A stretch of DNA of 64,000 bases from Mercurialis annua (taxonomy: Eukaryota; Streptophyta; Magnoliopsida; Malpighiales; Euphorbiaceae), in contig NC_065576.1 of NCBI RefSeq assembly GCF_937616625.2, forward strand, positions 250,501-314,500, read 5' to 3'. Shown one piece after another: positions 14,332-26,000 of this stretch; the stretch's first letter is position 1; every line of letters begins with the position of its first letter. The notes beneath the pieces were generated by a model that had not been told where the DNA came from, made no database searches, and saw nothing but the letters and a program-made list of their open reading frames with translations. The position numbers and the translations under genes were made by a program.

Positions 14332-14809
14332 TTCATTTTAGAATACTCTGGTTGCTATTGTTTTGTTTGTTGAACTATTGTTTTTAGTTTTATATGACAA
14401 TATGTAATTTTCATATTTTTGTATTGTTTGACTTTGTATCTTTCTATCTGTTATTACATTTGACTATTCTAGTGGAAGTTGTTTTTTGTAAACCGTATGC
14501 AACTGTTATATAAACATTTATATTTCATTTTAAACTGACTTATATACTATTGCAAACTGTATATAATAGTTTATAAAGATTTTTCATTTTGATTTGTTCC
14601 ATAAAGTCTTATATGTTTTTGAAACGATTTGAAACTGTTTTATATACTGTTATATACAGTTTGCAACTGATCTAAAAATTATTATATATAAAGAGACGGA
14701 TTGTAACTTTTTTCAATGCTATTATGTAAATTGTCTTACAATGAATTCAATAAGAAAAAAATTATTTATAACTGTTCAAAAATATTAAAAAATACAAACA
14801 AGAATTGTA
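14332..14809. other. Convergent 3' spacer of the MULE genes
   Basis: The 478 bp between the two stop codons. It is T-rich and holds several copies of the AACTGT motif (about 14490-14665). It probably contains both polyadenylation regions. No coding sequence is seen. Confidence 0.6.
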
Positions 14810-17698
14810 TCAATTTTTTGGAGGATTTCTACATGTCTTCTTATTATGACCATATTTTTCACATCTTCCACATCTGTTTTTGTTTGACTTTTCAGTTGGT
14901 CCTTTGATCCTTTGTTTTCTTGGTCTACCTGCTTTAACCTTCCCCTTTGGTGTTAGAACAACTTGATTTTTTATTTCTATTGGAATATCCCATGATTCTT
15001 CATTTGCAATTGGATAGACTATGTCTTCATAAGCAGCTAGCATTTCGTTCTTTGTGTAATACTTTGAGCAGTATTTATAAGGATCCTGATGCCTGTCATT
15101 AAAAACAGCTAAAGCATGTATGCACGGTATCATATCCAATTGAAACCTTTTGCATGTACAAGTTCTTTCCATAATATTGACTGTGTTTGTTTTGTCACCA
15201 TTACTAACTTTGAATATTTCATCACTTGTTTGCTCCACCTACAAAGAAAAGTAAAAAAATTATAATTTACACTGTTTGAAACTGTAATAGAAATTGTTAT
15301 AAAATCCGTTTGATAAGGTTAGAAACTCTTTGCAACGTTTATAACTGGTAATAACTAACCTCTAGTTTAATGCAGTTTATGAAGCTCTCCCTCAAACTTT
15401 CTTCATGTTTAGGCATCAGTGTTGTAATTGTACATCTTGCCAAATGTCTGTTTTTATAACTCCATCTCTGAGTTAAGCTTCTCAAGTATTCAAATAACAT
15501 TGAGACAGGTAGCTCTCTTGCTTTGTTGATGGCGGCATTCAATGATTCAGCTGTGTTTGATGTCATGATATTGAATCTATTATGGACTGATTTTGATAAT
15601 GCCCATTTTTCATATCCCACATCTTCAAGATATGGTTTTACTCGACTGTCCAAAGCATCCATTTCTGCAATTTGGTAGTTAAATTCTGTTTCTGTGTAGG
15701 CCTTAGCAGCAGCTAGAAATATGTCCTTTATTTCCTTTTGCTTTCTTCTAAATTTTACCTTCAAATTGTTAAGCAAATGGAAAATACATACCCCATGTTT
15801 AACTTCTTCACCATACACATCTGTTATTGCATTTTTTATGCTTTCATGTCGGTCTGAAATTATGCACATTCCTTCTCTCACACCGTAAACTTCCATCATA
15901 CTTTCAAAAAACCAATTCCATGAATTGTTATTCTCAGAGTCTGTCACTGCATAGGCAAGAGGGAAAATTTTTCCTGTATACAATATAAAATTAATTAATA
16001 TATTAACTTTATAAAATACAAAATAATCATAAATATGTTGAAAGAATATATAATTGAAACGGTTTGCAACGGTTTTATACTATAGGTGATACAGTTGTAA
16101 ACTGTATTAAAGACTATTAAAAATAAAAAAAACTTATATGAAACGGTTTGCAATAGTTTTTTACTTTATCTGCAACTGTTGTAAACTGTATTTAAGAATG
16201 TTTCATAATCAAAAAATATATATTCAAAAAATTTAAAATCTTACCAGCTGAATCATGGGTCGAAGCCGCAAGTAGTGTTCCACCATATGGACCTTTTAAG
16301 AATGTTCCATCCACTACAACAATAGGCATGCAATGTTTCCATCCTTTTATTGATGCATTGAGTGCCATGAATGCATATAGAAAAGCAGAATCTTCATCAG
16401 TTTCTAATTTTACATAGGATCCGGGGTTTGTTGTTTTTACCATGTGTAAATAACTTGGAAGTTGCGCAAATGATTCTTTTGGTGTTCCTCTTATTAGATC
16501 AATAGCTTTTCCTCTACATCTCCAAGCTCTCCAATAGTCCATATCAACACTGTAGTCATTTTTCATGTCTCGCCTAATGTCATTTGGTGTATAAATCGTC
16601 TTCACATCAATGAACTTATGTTTTATAATATTTGCAATGACGGTTGAACTAGCTTGACATTGACTGCCCATTCTCTTTTCCAAACGGCAAGTATGAATAT
16701 CAACAAATTTGCGGATCACAAATGCTTTTGTGTAACCAATCTTTGAAGCGTATAGATTCCATTGACATTCTTCATCAACACATTTTAACCTGTATTGCCT
16801 TGTGCATGATCTGATTACCTGTTATAAACCATGTTGTACACCATTAGAAACTGTATAGGAAACGAACTTTTAAACTGTATGCATGTGTTGTAAACGGTTG
16901 AATACAGTTTAGGAAGTACAAAACAATTGAAACTGTTATATAAACACTTCGAAACTATATTTGAAAATGTACTACACGGTTATAAACTAAAAAGGATATT
17001 GATTTATAAACTGTTAGAAACTGTTGTAAACTGTTAAAGAAACAGTAGTAATAAAAAGTAATCTAATAAATTATATGTACCTTGAATTGAAAATGTTTTG
17101 ATAGTGCATAGAGGCTTATTTCACTCTTCAATGAATTTTTATCCCTATACTTTTTCCCAATTTCTATATCCCTTGAACCTTGAACAAATTCTTGGAAGTC
17201 TTCCTCAAGATATGTCTCTCCAATATCAGATAAAAGATTTGCATATTCAATCATATTCATGCTATTCTCTGATGTCTCTCTTAATGCTGAAGATTCTCCT
17301 TCCATAGACAACATGTTATTTTGTAAAACCAATTCCATGTTATCTTGGTTTACAGTTGCATTTGATGTCTCACTAGAATAGACTCTTTTCCTCTTTTTCT
17401 CTAATGTTACACATATTCTATATTTTGTAATGTCATTATCTTTTCTCTTAAGCTCTTTGTAGAATGTAAGACCTGCATCATCTTCAATACTTATTGGAGG
17501 ACAATCATCACTGATTTTGTACTTAATAACTAATTTATTTTGTTTAAGCTGAATCTTCATTTCAGTAGAGATTATATCAACAAGATTTGTGAAGTTACAA
17601 TTCTTTGGTAATATGATTCCAGATACTCTATAATTTGAATAAGATGAATTATCTTCCCATGAGCCATCATATTGTAATAAAATCTGTAAATCTTCCAT
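14810..17698 (-). CDS. mudrA-like: MURA-type (MuDR) transposase
   Basis: Four exons on the minus strand (17698-17081, 16818-16245, 15973-15360, 15238-14810) join in frame to 744 residues. An N-terminal PB1-like/acidic region (aa 1-170) precedes the MuDR DNA-binding-like segment near aa 180-240. The MULE catalytic domain follows, with Asp376 (VVVDGTF), Asp438 (IISDRHES) and Glu540 (NTAESLNA) as the likely DDE triad. After it come a SWIM zinc finger (CTCKRF...PCIHAL) and a CCHC knuckle (CGRCEKYGHNKKTC) near the C-terminus. These are the domains, in order, of autonomous plant MULE transposases, and the length is normal. No stop or frameshift was seen, so the gene may be functional. It cuts the element ends and converges on the ULP gene. 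Confidence 0.92.
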
Positions 17699-17732
17699 TC
17701 CTGAAGTAAAAATTAAAGTAGTAAATAATTTA

Positions 17733-18750
17733 GATACTGTTATAAACTGTACTATACTTTATTTTATATAATTATAAACTGTTTTGTTTAGTTTTTAAAT
17801 TATTGCAACTGTTATCAACTATTGTAAACACAAATTAAAATAAAACAGAAAATGTATGAATCTGATAATATAAAAAAATTAAAATAATTAGAAAATCAAA
17901 ATTATACTGATTAAAACTAATGTCAACTATTGTAAACACCTGTAAACTTACATTTAAACTAATGTTAAACAATATATCAACTAACATTTAAACTAATGTC
18001 AATCAACATTTAAACTAATGTCAACATTTAAACCTACAATAGATATATTTTCATGTAAAATAAGATTTAAACTAATGTCAACTATTGTAAACACATGTAA
18101 ATGACATATGCAACTGCTTTAAACATTAAAATATAGAAAAATATTTGATATAAAAATAAATTTTATTTAGAAATTAGGTTTATACACATTGAAACTGTTA
18201 TAATTTATTTGATACTCTTAGAAACTGTACTATACTTTATTTTATATAATTATAAACTGTTTTATTTAATTATTAGATTATTGCACCTGTTATCAACTAT
18301 TGTATGAATCTGATAACATAAAAAAATCTATGAATCTGATAACATAAAAAAAATCTAAATAATTAGAAAATCTAAATTATACTGATTAAAACTAATGTCA
18401 ACTATTGTAAACACATGTAAACTTACATTTAAACTAATGTTAAACAATATATCAACTAACATTTAAACTAATGTCAATCAACATTTAAACTAATTTCAAC
18501 ATTTAAACCTACAATAGATATATTTCATGTAAAATAAGATTTAAACTAATGTCAACTGTTGTCAACAAATGTAAATGACATATGCAACTGCTTTAAACTT
18601 TAAAATAATTAAAAATATTTGATATAAAATTAAATTTTATTCAAAATTTAGGTTTATACACATTGAAACTGTTATAATTCATTTGATACTATTAGAAACT
18701 GTACTATACTTTATTTTATATAATAATAAACTGTTTTGTTTAGTTTTTAC
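17733..18750. repeat. Tandem repeat (478 and 474 bp) upstream of the transposase gene
   Basis: Copy A starts at 17733, copy B at 18211 and a truncated copy C at 18685, each beginning GATACT and continuing through CTGTACTATACTTTATTTTA. They lie in the subterminal region between the transposase start and the right end of the element. Each copy holds many AACTGT and AACTAATGTCAAC motifs. This is the expected position for transposase binding sites and the transposase promoter, but that role is inference. Confidence 0.85.
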
Positions 18751-19354
18751 CGTTTGCAACAGATCTATACGTTTTTAATTTAGATCAGTTTTAATGAAAC
18801 ATATCATTGAAGCTGTTACCAACTGTTGTAAAAACATATAAACTAAAATAGAAATTATATGAATACGATAATATAAAAAACGATAAAAAAATAAACGAAT
18901 GAAACAGTTTTCAACTGTAATATAAATTTTATTACGTTTTAAATTAGATAAAATGTTCGAAAAATCTCTGAAACCTAATTAAACATACTAAAACTGTAAA
19001 ACAATTCGATTGAACAAATTTTTACCGTTTTTTGCTGAATTCGCAGTTATTGATGATCGTAATGAATGAAGTTGAATAATGTAGCAGTATATCGAGTAAA
19101 TCTGACAGAATATTGAAGAGAGAATTCGTGATTTTGAGATCTGGAAAAGAGAAGAAAAGATGAGCTGAAAGTTTTGAGGAGGAAGAAGAAGTTTGTTACA
19201 ATGAAAACACGTGGAGTATTATTTAGGTATAAAAACAAATAAATCAGGGTATAAAAGTAATTGGTTGACGCGGTTAGGTATGAAAGTTAAGTCCACAAAT
19301 TGCGGTAGGTATTTGCTATTATTTTACTTATTTATGTAATTCCCTAATTTTCTC

Positions 19355-19363
19355 AATATTCTT
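19355..19363. repeat. Right 9-bp target duplication of the MULE
   Basis: AATATTCTT, identical to 9182-9190. LTR sequence resumes directly after it. Confidence 0.88.
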
Positions 19364-19830
19364 TAGTACTAGCTCAATCATGCACTTTAAACCAACTTCT
19401 AAACTAGTCGTCTGTAGCTCAAACGGAAACGACTTCCGAGTTTCGTGAAAATTTACCCAAAAATCCTATAAAATATAAAAAGAATAAAAATATAATTTTT
19501 ATTCTTATCCGACTTATATTTTATCTTTAATAAATCTCTGAAGATTTATTAGGTCCAAATCAGTCCCACTTGATTAAACTTTCTACGTCCAAATTTCATA
19601 AAATTTTGACGGTAACTTCGTCAAATTATTTCGCGAATAATAACACCAAAATTATTCACTCGGAACTTATAAATTATTTTATTTTAATTTGGACTAACGA
19701 ATAATACCTAATTAGTTTATAACTAAAACTAATTAAAGTAAAAGTTTAAGGATTAAAGAAATCATTTTTCATTTCTTCTCCCCCACTCTTAACCGCCTCT
19801 CACTTTCTCTTATCCTTCTTATTTTTTGTT

Positions 19831-19835
<5 letters not shown>

Positions 19836-19897
<62 letters not shown>
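19836..19897. repeat. (AT)n microsatellite in the LTR
   Basis: About 60 bp of uninterrupted AT dinucleotide. Confidence 0.9.
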
Positions 19898-19898
<1 letters not shown>

Positions 19899-20589
19899 TA
19901 ACTTATATTCGTTAATAACACGTCGAGACTTCCGAGTTTCGACATTTTAATTTCGGGGTTTTATCCGAAATATTAAACTCTCCAATTAGAGTGGTATATT
20001 GATATATTAATTATCAATATATTTTTATCTTACGACTTCAGTCGTATTTTCTTTTCTATTAGTCCCGTTCATATCCCTTTATTAAAATTTAAATACCCGA
20101 TTTAAATTTTAAACTTCTATTATTACGATATAATTTTAGGGATACTTATAAATTAAATTTTACGCTTAAATTTAATTTATATATTCCCGGCTAATAAAAC
20201 CTTTACACGTGGCTTATAAGAATACGGGGTATTACAGTGAATTAGCTGGGCAACAATAGCTCAAGAGTTTGAGCATATGCTTTTTTCTTTTGGAATTAGG
20301 AAATGGTGATTATATTAGTAAGCTCTCTATTTTACTTCAGCATTTTTATTTGTACCTCCGTTAAGATGGTTAAAACAAGTTCTGTTTAATTTATAAATTG
20401 TGAAAGACCAATAATACTAAAAGTTATTGCCTTCGAAATTTTTGTTTTATTTTTTTCGTCATTTTTTTTGTGGGTTTATGACCATTTTTTTTCTTTTAAT
20501 ATTTATAATATCTATTATTTTTTAATTGGTCAGTTTTGTATTTTGTTCTTTTTTTAATATAGTTTTATATTTACTGATGTATTCTCTAT

Positions 20590-21485
20590 GACATTTTATA
20601 TTGAGAGATTTTTAAAATTTAACGTAATCACAAATTGAATATCCCTTTTAAGTGAAATATATTGACAGTCTATAAAACCGAAAATCAACCTAATGTGAAC
20701 CGGATGTGAACCTATATCAACTGAACTATTTTAATTCTGTTTTTGATAAAATTTATCTTGCTACTTTTTACAATTTTAAATAAAATTTTATATAAAGAGA
20801 ATTTTGAAGTTTAGTGTAATCACAAATTGAATATCTCTTTTAAGTGAAATATATTTGACAGTTTATAAAACCGAAAATCAACCTGATGTTAACATGATGT
20901 GAACCCATATCAACTGAACTATCTTAATTCAATTTTAAATAAAATTTATCTTACTACCCTTTACAATTTTAAATGACATTTTATATAAAGAGAATTTTGA
21001 AATTTAGTATAATATACAAATTGAATATTTCTTCTAAGTGTATTATATTTGATAGTTTATAAAACCGAAAATCAACCTGACGTGTTGACCTAATATGAGC
21101 CTATATCAACTAAATTATCTTTATTTATTTATTTTATAAAATTTGTCTTACCGCTCTTTACAATTTTAACTAACATTTTATATAAATAAAATTTTATACA
21201 AATTGAATATATCTTTTAAGTGAAATGTATTTGATAGTCTATAAAACCAAAAATCAACCTGATGTGAACTCGATATGAGCCTATACAACTGAACTACCTT
21301 AATTCATTTTTTAAAAAAAAAATTGTCTTACTACTATTTACAATCTTATTTGATATTTTATATAAAGAGATTTTTTTAGATATATTCTATTATAAGAATT
21401 GAATAATTGTTTTTAAGTGAAATATCATTGACAGTCTATAAAACTGAAAAGCAACCTGATGTGAATCGTATGTGAATCTAAAATA
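20590..21485. repeat. Degenerate ~190-bp tandem repeat, about five copies
   Basis: Units start near 20590, 20784, 20970, 21173 and 21350. Recurring blocks are TTTTATATAAAGAGA, TCTTTTAAGTGAAATAT, CTATAAAACCGAAAATCAAC and ATCAACTGAACTA. Copies differ by many substitutions and small indels, so the array is old. No frame is open across it. Confidence 0.8.
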
Positions 21486-21689
21486 ATACCACATACTGAG
21501 CTTTTTGCTACAGTTCTTATGAACTTATTGAACCAAATTTAATTTAGAATAAATTTAAGTAAATTGAATGTAAATTTTGTTTGTCCAACTGGACTTGAAA
21601 AAAAGGATATCAAAATTAAATTTATTAGAAATAAACTGAGCATAAAGTTACGATAACCTAATGTAAACCAAATGTTTATGCCTCCATAC

Positions 21690-21803
21690 AATCACAACAA
21701 CCCATTGTTAAAAACACTCTTTAATAAACCATATTAGGATTAATAAAATCACAACAACCCATTGTTAAAAACACTCTTTAATAAACCATATTAGGATTAA
21801 TAA
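21690..21803. repeat. 57-bp direct tandem duplication
   Basis: Positions 21690-21746 and 21747-21803 appear identical, so this is a recent local duplication. No gene is involved. Confidence 0.88.
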
Positions 21804-23051
21804 TATTAGATAGTCCTAAATGAAACTACCACTTACACTTCTTACTATCAGATAAAAAAATATGTAGTCAAGACTAACATGCTTATCAAGAACAGTTTCA
21901 CACATATCAAATTGGTCCCCTTAATTAGCAAAAACAATGCAAATCAAACCAGGATAAAAAAAAGATATTCTTGCAAGCAAACATTCTTCAAATTTCATCC
22001 TTTTTAAATTCAAAATTGTATAAACTGTAGAAAAAGATGGAGATTTTTCACATTTCCAAAACCTATCTTTTGAAACAGTCAACAATCGGTACTGATAAAA
22101 ATGATGATGTTGACGGCGACGGCGGCAGAGACCGATGAAGATAAAAATGGTGAATTTGAATCAACTTTTACTGCTTTATTTCAACCAACAGGTAAATTGC
22201 TCTTCTTGGTACAACGTCAATCTGCTGAAAATCGAATGGATCGCACAACGTTCAAGTTTCCTGCAATATATTACAGCATTTTTCTTTCTTTTAATTTCAT
22301 ATATAAATTCCCACAACTCTCGTCAACGAAAACCACAAATCAACAACCTTGTTTCTTTTTATATCAAGTTTTTACAATCTCTTTTACTTAGATAACAACA
22401 TTAAAGTAACAAGATAAAATCCACCATAACTAATTTTTGCTGCAACCATTTTCCAATGTAGTGTTCAAATTCAAAAACCTTATTAATGTATTGAAACTAA
22501 AAAGAGAAAAAGAATTAATCCAAAGTTTGATTGAGGAGATTACCTAGAACATTGAGCAACAGTGGAATTGGCGAGAGGATAGATCAAATGAATGAGAGCA
22601 ACGCCATGTAAATCTCCTCTTTTTGAATTTGAATCCGAAGACGATGATCTGTTTCCAGCTTATGTCATGCGTTTTATCATATAAGGGGCAGACTGGTCAT
22701 ATTTAAGCATAAAATTAACTTATTTTGAGGTTTGAGTGATTTGTGCAAATTTTATTTTTCTTTTGAGTGATTATTGCCAAAAACAAATCTCTGAGGTAAA
22801 AATAATAGACAGATGTTGTTTTAGGAGATTTGTGTAAAAAACCCAAAAAATTCAGCTGAATAATTTACTTACTCGTCATTAAATGCAGGCTATGTATGCA
22901 ATAGTACAGCAAAAATGTTAAGGCCATTTCCAAAAACAGAAACACTGTAAAATTTTAAGCTGTGGAAGTGTCTAAAAGCCATTATCAGCTAGCCAGTAGC
23001 CATATGCAAGTAATTAGTGCACAAGATCAAAATTTGCATCAACTAAAGAAT
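21804..23051. other. Spacer between repeats and the TRM4B-like gene
   Basis: There are two short overlapping open frames on the plus strand (22101-22395), with an alanine/threonine-rich start and no recognisable domain. I do not call a gene there. At 22690-22850 is a TE-end-like stretch (GGAGATTTGTGTAAAAAACCC) similar in flavour to MULE termini, but its partner end was not found. The last ~100 bp should be the 3' UTR of the downstream minus-strand gene. Confidence 0.4.
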
Positions 23052-26000
23052 CTAATTTGTGGCTTGTTTAGCACTCTCCGATTCCTCAACCTTTTCAACT
23101 CCGTTCATACTGTCCTGCACTTCACCTGCCTCAACTTTATCTTCTCGAGTCGCCTTTTCACCGTCCATCCTTACAGAAAGTCTTTCTAGCAATTCTTGGC
23201 AGTCAATTGCTGTAACCATCACATTCAAACTGGACCGACCCTTCCAACAGCCAATGGCTATTGTTGAAGCATCCACGTGAATAGGATCAGACAAATTCTT
23301 GCCATCTGAGACCAAAACTCAAGAGAATCAGAAAAGAAAATAATAAAAGAGAGAGAGTTGCACTTTTAAATCCTGATTAGAAATAACATTTTACGCACCT
23401 CTCAAAACTATCACACAGCAACCAGTCTGCAGCTTTGATGCTTTTTCCCCAGACTCGGCATCAACAAAGTCTGTGTATTTTACAAACTTATACTGCAAAA
23501 GATGCTTGAAATCTACTGGAGAGATGCATAGAATCTGTTTGGTCAAGTGCGGAAGAATCACTGGCAATCCTTCAGATGATATGCGGAATGAACATGGTGC
23601 AGATGTACCTTCTCTTGATGTTTGTCGTTCCTTTCGAAGAAGAAATAAGGCAGAGTTAGTTATTCATCAAAAGATGACTGCCTCCAAGTAAATGTCAAAG
23701 ACGGATATACTTACAAACATCTTCAAGCCGACTGAAGCAATCTTAAGTTGCTGGCCTACACGGAGATTAAGTTCTAGAACATCCTTCACTGATTTCGAAA
23801 CATAGTAAATTCTCTTCACATGGTTATTATCAATGTTTCTCGAAATTAAGTGACCATCTAACGGAAGTGATTCATCAATTCCGTAGAATGCCTTTATGCT
23901 ATTTATAATGGCTTCATCTTTGAAGAATAGAACAGGATCCACTCCTTTCCATTTGCCTTGAATTTGCAACTTTCTCTTCCCTGCAGGCTTGCTAGGTAGA
24001 GGCTCCTCATTAACTTCTTCAGCTTTCTCTGATTCATTTTCGCCACATGTTTTATCTGGTTCATTCTCTATCAACTCAGCTTCTGAAGCTACTTCAATAG
24101 ATCCTTGCAAATCAGTATCTATTAACTCAGCTTCTGAAGGTACTTCAGCAGATCTTTGCAAAGCAGCATCTTCAGAATTTAGCTCCATCCCATTATTAAC
24201 TTCAGAAACCTCATCTGATGACTTCTGCTGTGAGTCCTGTTTTTTATTTAACAAGTTTCCTCGCCGACTGGGCTTTTCAGGAATGACTGCAAAGGAAGCA
24301 TGAATTAGGTACTATACCATATATGTACGGCATGGAATCAATACCATGATCTGCAAGTCCCATATATATATAGTAGCGAGTGAATTAACTGCTTATATTG
24401 CTAACAATAGTATGATACCTTAACATAAAAGGAAAAAAGAATTACATGGCAAAGGAGAGAGCTTGTGAAAGATAGCAATGAAAAAGGCCCCACTGTTCTG
24501 ATCATGAGGCACTATCCTCATGCAACGTTCTAGCGGGAGATCAGAAACTTCCTCATTTGAGTCCTCCATTGAAGCCATAGGATCCTCCATTGGCTCATCT
24601 TCTGAAGTTTTATCATCACCATTTTCATGCTTACAGTCACTCTCTTCTGGGGCAACATAGCTTTTACCAGAAGGAAACATACTGGGGAGAATCCCATATC
24701 TACGGTATTTAGAAACATCTTTGTGGGAGGACAGCCAAATACCCTTATCACGCACCTGTTTGCTCAAAAATTAAAGAAGATATACAACCATGCATGAATC
24801 AGAAAGCAGAATGCTAAAGGGGAACAGAAATGCTAGTGTTTTCTCCGAGTCCCAAATTTCTCACACAAGTGCTATTAGATTTAAGTACCAATGTACTGGA
24901 TTGACATGGTTTTCAAAGATATATTCCCTATTCAATCCAATAGTTTCAAGGTATTAAACAATATGCTATGTCAGTATCTCAAGAAGTGTGTATCATATCC
25001 CAAATGGATCTATGCCAGAAAGGATTCAGCAAATGCATGCAGAAAAGCTGAATCCTTTCTGGCCTAAACCGTAAACCCTGACATTCAGATCATTGTCCAT
25101 TTTTCCTTCAGCTCTTTTCTTCCAAAAGGCGCGCCTCGGGCACTAGGATCCTTTGCGCCTCAGCGCCTTTCGCCTTTAATAACTATGGATTACATTTAAT
25201 TTATTAATATATGTGTATGGAAAACATTATGCCAAACTATGTTGCATTAAATATCCTTAGAAAACTCTGCTAAACAAAAATCTTTAGCATATATTGCAGT
25301 TAGGATGTCAATCTTCACAATAAATAGTCGGAGTAAGTAATAAACCTTCCATTTTCTTAGACCTGGGCGACGAACAAGTAGAGGACAATCATTGGAGACA
25401 TCAACTAGTTCAACAGACTCTCCACACTTCCGTAAAATCTAAGAAAATTGCCATAGGTGCCAAAATAAAGCAAATTTAGTTTAAAAACAATTAAGTAACA
25501 AGCTTGATGGGTGAATTTTAAAAAACAAATTACCTCAGCAACAACAGCCTCATTTTCAACTGGATTCATTGAACAAGTCGAGTAAACCATTCTTCCACCA
25601 ACCTTAAGCAAGGTTAAGCCTAAAAAAATAAATATATTAAATTGTAAGTCAGATATGCTTCAACTTGAAAACACTCCATCCCAGAAATTGATGCAAAGAT
25701 AATTATGACCGGAGCAATGCGGATTAGAACAAGATAATTCTTTTAAGTTGGATATAAATGCAAACAAATTTACATCCCTCACTAATTTGAGTAGACAGAT
25801 TATAAAAGTATATCATCAACGCATTAGTTTACCTCGCATTGCTATCTGAATTTGTAGGATATGGAGTCCATTGCCCATCCCTGAATTCCTGAAAATTAGG
25901 AAAGAAATTACTTATTCCACTCTAAAGGCAATATAGAATAGAAATTGATATCACAAAACTGGAGATACTTTTAATAGGCAAACTGGGGAAAGATCAAGGG

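Larger units (their letters stand above)
9191..19354. mobile_element. Complete Ulp1-carrying Mutator-like element (10.2 kb)
   Basis: The element is bounded by a perfect 9-bp duplication. Its ends GAGGAATTTG and (inverted) GAGAAAATTA share only a short degenerate terminal repeat. Inside are two convergent genes, 478 bp apart at their stops: a DUF1985/Ulp1 gene (9779-14331, +) and a MURA-type transposase (14810-17698, -). Subterminal non-coding DNA is about 0.6 kb on the left and 1.65 kb on the right, the latter with a 478-bp tandem repeat. Plant MULEs carrying ULP-like genes with weak terminal repeats (Kaonashi type) are known. This copy looks structurally complete and, with both frames open, possibly recently active. 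It inserted into the solo LTR and so is younger than it. Confidence 0.9.
6765..20236. mobile_element. Solo LTR (about 3.3 kb), split by a MULE insertion
   Basis: The left edge TGTCACGACCCG and right edge CGGGGTATTACA form the extended TG...CA inverted termini of an LTR (TGTCACGACCC against TGTAATACCCC). Both sides carry the 5-bp duplication GTGAA (6760-6764, 20237-20241). Removing the 10,164-bp MULE and its 9-bp duplicate leaves 3,299 bp (6765-9190 joined to 19364-20236). There is no internal retroelement coding and no second LTR, so this is a solo LTR formed by LTR-LTR recombination. Termini of this kind and such long LTRs are typical of plant Ty3/gypsy elements of the Tekay/Del group. That clade assignment is inference. 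Confidence 0.85.

Noticed and set aside
6765..20236. A full LTR retrotransposon spanning this interval
   Set aside because: No gag-pol coding, no second LTR and no primer-binding site. The internal genes belong to the MULE, so this is a split solo LTR.
22101..22395. Two overlapping short frames
   Set aside because: No recognisable domain. The frames shadow each other and there are no splice partners. At most a transposon remnant.
22690..22850. Possible MULE right end (GGAGATTTGTGTAAAAAACCC)
   Set aside because: No inverted partner end and no 9-bp duplication found within the window, so it was not called as an element.
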